NCBI GenBank assembly: GCA_020635275.1
Contig: JACKAA010000002.1
Coordinates: 1-64,000 of the forward strand
DNA length: 64,000 nucleotides
Reading direction: 5' to 3'
From: Ignavibacteriales bacterium
GTDB taxonomy: Bacteria > Bacteroidota > Ignavibacteria > Ignavibacteriales > Melioribacteraceae
Shown here: positions 61,009 through 64,000 of the stretch, piece after piece
How the letters are laid out: each line of letters starts with the position of its first letter
Position numbering within the stretch: position 1 is the first letter of the stretch
Program-made: the position numbers and the translations under genes
Notes under the pieces: model-generated
The model's database searches: none
The model's input: the letters and a program-made list of their open reading frames with translations, nothing else
Told to the model about the DNA's origin: nothing

Positions 61009-63489
61009 ATGACCTCAAAAAACTCTTATATAAAGGCACCAAAACATAGTGAATTAAGGTCCGATGAATTAAAATTTACATGCGATATCGGCTGTTTTGA
61101 TTTTGACACAACCGATACGTTAAAACCAATTGAAGGAATTATTGGTCAGCATAGAGCAATTAAAGCATTAAAAGTAGGTATTGATATTGAAAGTCCTGGT
61201 TATAATGTTTTTATCACTGGTCTTTCCGGCACCGGAAAACAAACAACTATTAGAAAACTACTGCAAGAATTTTTACCAAAGAATAAAATTAAACTTAATG
61301 ATTATGTATACGTAAATAACTTCAGGGATTCAGATCATCCGACTTTACTTTTTTTTCCTGCTGGAGACGGCAGAAAATTTAAGAATGATTTAAAAAATAC
61401 GGTGAAATTTCTTCAAGAGAATATTCCTCAAATTTTAGAAAAAGAACCCTTCTTATCACAACGTAAAAAGCTTATTGCTGCATTAGGACAATCGCAGCAA
61501 AAGTTAATGGGAGATTTTGAGAAAAAATTAAAAAAAGATAATCTTACACTTGGACAAATAAAAACTGACGAAGTAACACGGCCCGAACTTTTTGCAGTAA
61601 TTGAAAATCAGCCGGTTTACATTCAGCAGATTGAAGAATATGTTGCTCAAAAAAAAATCACTCAGAAAGAAGCAGATACTCTTGTAAAAAAATATACTGA
61701 GCATCAAGATGAACTTTATACAGTCTTTAAAGAAAGCTTAAAACTTACACAAAATTTCCAAAGCAAACTTAATGAGTTAGAATCAAAAGCAGTAAATAAT
61801 TTGGTTTCTGCAACTTTTGATGAAATAAAAAACAACTATAAACACAAAAGAATTAAGCGTTATTTGGATAGAGCGGCAGAGAATATTCTGGAAAATTTGA
61901 TAGCATTTAAATATTATGGTCAAAAAGAAGGTGAAGATTATTCCGACTACTTTAGAAATTTTGAAGTCAATTTAATATTGGATAATTCTAACGTTAAAGA
62001 AACACCCGTTATAATTGAAACTTCCCCAACATATTCAAATCTGTTTGGTGCAATTGAAAAATATAATGACGGTTCAGGTATTTGGCAATCAGATTTTACA
62101 AATATAAAATCCGGTTCCATTCTAAGAGCAAACAATGGCTTCTTAGTTATAAATGCAATAGATGCAATTAACGAACCTGGTGTTTGGAAAACATTAAAGA
62201 GAGTTTTACTTAATGGGAAATTAGAAATTCAGGATTTAGCAAGTGTGTATCAAATAAATTCTAGCACATTAAAACCTGAACCAATTGATATTAATTGTAA
62301 AGTTATTATGATTGGCAACAATTATGCTTATTCACTCCTATCAAGTTATGAAGATGATTTTAATAAAATATTTAAAATTAAGGCTGAGTTTGATTATGAA
62401 ATGAAAAGATCCGAAGAAGCTTTAATGGAATATGCTAGAATTGTTAAAAAATTGGTATCGCAAGAAAAGTTATTAGAGTTTGATAAATCTGCAATTGGTA
62501 AAATTGTTGAATATGGTTCGCGTTATGCAGGTGATCAAAATAAACTGACTACAAGATTTGCCTACATAGCAGATCTAGCTAGAGAAGCTAACTTTTGGGC
62601 AAATGATGTGAAAAATAAAATTGTTTCAAAAGACCATGTCATAAAAGCATATGAATCGGCAGTTGAAAGACACAGTTTATATGAAAGTAAAATGAAGGAA
62701 ATGATAAATAATGAAACTTACTTAATTGATACAGATGGCGTAAGAGTAGGTCAGATAAATGGATTAGCAGTATACGGAGGAAATTATTATTCGTTCGGCA
62801 AGCCTTCAAGAATTACTGCTTCGGTTGGATTAGGAAATGGAAGTATTATAAATGTTGAAAGAGAATCTGGATTAAGTGGAAATACTCACAACAAAGGAAT
62901 GTTAATAATAACAGGATATTTTAGAGAAAAATTTGGTAAAAGGTTTCCACTTTCATTTACAGCCAGTTTAGTTTTTGAGCAAGGTTATGGAATGATTGAC
63001 GGAGACAGCGCTTCAGTTACTGAAGTATGTGCATTGCTTTCAAGCATTTCTGAAATACCGATTAAACAATCTTTTGCAATTACGGGATCTATAAATCAGA
63101 AAGGTGATATTCAGCCAATTGGCGGAGTTAATGAAAAAATTGAAGGTTTTTTTGATGTATGTAAAGAAAAAGGTTTAACAAAAAAGCAAGGCGTAATAAT
63201 TCCTCATCAAAATGTAAAAGACCTAATGCTGAAGGACGAAATTGTAGAAGCAGTTAAAAACAAATTGTTTCATATTTATCCAATAAAAACTGTTGATGAA
63301 GCAATTGAATTGCTAACAGGAATTAGAGCCGGTAAATTGCAAAAGAACTGCAAATATCAGCAGCATACAGTTTACGGCGAAGTTGAAAGACATTTAAGAG
63401 AAATGAAAATTAGATTTAAGCCTCAAACAAATGACCAAACTAAAAAAGAAAATGTTAATAAAATATCTAAAGTAAAAGGAAAAAATTGA
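61009..63489 (+). CDS. Lon-family ATP-dependent protease, LonB/AAA_32 type
   Basis: 826 aa. N-terminal AAA-type part with P-loop GLSGTGKQT (G71-K77). A long helical insert (about 140-300), a Walker B-like region and a sensor segment come next. The C-terminal Lon protease domain carries catalytic Ser667 in DGDSASVTEV and Lys710 in GGVNEKIEG. It lacks the N-terminal LAN domain of classic LonA and matches the AAA_32/LonB-like group found in many bacteria. Cytoplasmic protein turnover is the known role. The pyruvate kinase start codon overlaps its stop by 4 bp. Confidence 0.9.
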   Translation: MTSKNSYIKAPKHSELRSDELKFTCDIGCFDFDTTDTLKPIEGIIGQHRAIKALKVGIDIESPGYNVFITGLSGTGKQTTIRKLLQEFLPKNKIKLNDYVYVNNFRDSDHPTLLFFPAGDGRKFKNDLKNTVKFLQENIPQILEKEPFLSQRKKLIAALGQSQQKLMGDFEKKLKKDNLTLGQIKTDEVTRPELFAVIENQPVYIQQIEEYVAQKKITQKEADTLVKKYTEHQDELYTVFKESLKLTQNFQSKLNELESKAVNNLVSATFDEIKNNYKHKRIKRYLDRAAENILENLIAFKYYGQKEGEDYSDYFRNFEVNLILDNSNVKETPVIIETSPTYSNLFGAIEKYNDGSGIWQSDFTNIKSGSILRANNGFLVINAIDAINEPGVWKTLKRVLLNGKLEIQDLASVYQINSSTLKPEPIDINCKVIMIGNNYAYSLLSSYEDDFNKIFKIKAEFDYEMKRSEEALMEYARIVKKLVSQEKLLEFDKSAIGKIVEYGSRYAGDQNKLTTRFAYIADLAREANFWANDVKNKIVSKDHVIKAYESAVERHSLYESKMKEMINNETYLIDTDGVRVGQINGLAVYGGNYYSFGKPSRITASVGLGNGSIINVERESGLSGNTHNKGMLIITGYFREKFGKRFPLSFTASLVFEQGYGMIDGDSASVTEVCALLSSISEIPIKQSFAITGSINQKGDIQPIGGVNEKIEGFFDVCKEKGLTKKQGVIIPHQNVKDLMLKDEIVEAVKNKLFHIYPIKTVDEAIELLTGIRAGKLQKNCKYQQHTVYGEVERHLREMKIRFKPQTNDQTKKENVNKISKVKGKN

Positions 63490-64000
63490 ATACAAGATTT
63501 GTAAAAACTAAAATTTTGGCAACACTTGGCCCCGCATCTGATTCTAAAGAAATGATGCTTAAACTTATTGACGAAGGTGTTAATGCATTTAGAATGAATT
63601 TCTCTCATGGTGATGAAGAATATTTTACAAATTTATTTAACAGAATTCATGACGTCTGTGAGACACGAAAAATGCCTATTCCTATTCTTCAAGATTTACA
63701 GGGTCCAAAAATCCGAATAGGTAAATTGGAAAAAGAAGAAATTGAAATCCTTACAGGAAATAAAATTGAAATTACAATTGATTCAATAGTAGGGAATGAA
63801 AATATTATTTCTTCTTCATATAGGGAATTAGTTACTGATTCAAAAATTGGGAATCAAATACTTATTGATGATGGATTAATAAAATTAGAAATTATTGAAA
63901 AGAAAGAGTGGTCGGTTATTTGTGACATTATTGAAGGAGGCACTCTAAAACCAAAAAAAGGAATGAATCTTCCGGGCATGGTTTTAAGTACACCATCATT
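63486..64000 (+). CDS. pyk: Pyruvate kinase (N-terminal part, runs off the window)
   Basis: 172 codons visible, frame open to the edge. The TTG start overlaps the TGA stop of the protease gene as TTGA, giving an N-terminus NTRFVKTKILATLGPASD, which is the expected pyruvate kinase start. The next residues MRMNFSHG-like (FRMNFSHGDEE), the substrate/Mg-site QDLQGPKIRIG and KPKKGMNLPGM identify the family. It makes pyruvate and ATP from phosphoenolpyruvate, upstream of the PDH complex encoded in the same window. The missing part covers the rest of the barrel and the C domain. Confidence 0.93.
   Translation, partial: MNTRFVKTKILATLGPASDSKEMMLKLIDEGVNAFRMNFSHGDEEYFTNLFNRIHDVCETRKMPIPILQDLQGPKIRIGKLEKEEIEILTGNKIEITIDSIVGNENIISSSYRELVTDSKIGNQILIDDGLIKLEIIEKKEWSVICDIIEGGTLKPKKGMNLPGMVLSTPS

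Noticed and set aside
1..64000. Phage, insertion sequence, integrase or CRISPR-Cas genes
   Set aside because: No integrase, transposase, capsid, Cas protein or regular repeat-spacer array was found; the only mobile DNA seen is the short palindromic repeats.

Overview
The window looks like chromosomal DNA of a low-G+C, Gram-negative bacterium of the Bacteroidota/Chlorobi side of the tree, most probably an Ignavibacteria relative. This is inferred from the seven secreted proteins that end in a type IX secretion (Por) sorting tail with the NYPNPFNP signature, many lipoproteins and Sec signal peptides, Bacteroidota-type small families (DUF6132, DUF6029, DUF4159/DUF4175, DUF3160), and A/T-rich intergenic DNA. 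No phage, transposase, CRISPR array or rRNA was seen. The only RNA gene is the 5' end of a tRNA cut by the left edge.

Layout. 1-6782 is a signalling block: an NtrC-type regulator followed directly by a hybrid kinase on the plus strand, converging on a minus-strand pair (large hybrid histidine kinase, then a receiver protein). 6893-16119 (minus) is a compact type IV filament locus. In transcription order it has two unusual pilin-like proteins, a PilC/GspF platform, a PilB/GspE motor, a PilT-like ATPase, a PilM-PilN fusion, a PilO/PilP-like protein and a small secretin. A terminator closes the block at 6831-6868. Both pilins lack the normal prepilin signature. 16487-20754 holds aspS, an Ig-like lipoprotein and a divergent DUF4159 gene, with a perfect CRP-type palindrome between the last two. 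20755-30007 has a DUF4175 coiled-coil membrane protein, an acyl-CoA synthetase, pepT, a pyrimidine-nucleoside phosphorylase, an SPFH protein and a DUF971 protein.

30061-31705 (minus) is a four-gene redox set: DUF6132, DUF1858-like, a TlpA-type thioredoxin and a DUF3365 single-haem lipoprotein. 31885-48285 (plus) is a run of secreted proteins, seven with type IX sorting tails (beta-propellers, DUF3160, paralogous pairs), interrupted by a TlpA-like thioredoxin and a DUF6029 protein. 48478-50128 has a single-domain response regulator, an outer-membrane-like hypothetical and a DUF1330 protein. 50154-56097 (minus) encodes a complete pyruvate dehydrogenase complex (aceE-aceF-lpdA). It is followed by an RsbU-like phosphatase and mfd (minus), then a Lon-family protease and the start of pyruvate kinase (plus).

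The most striking observation is that six of the seven sorting tails carry a short mobile palindromic repeat inserted in frame at the same loop, between the IEYTIP strand and the YDVLGRE strand. Two unrelated sequence types are involved, one of them in two variants. A free intergenic copy of one type lies inside the pyruvate dehydrogenase operon. The second interesting system is the compact filament operon with non-canonical pilins.
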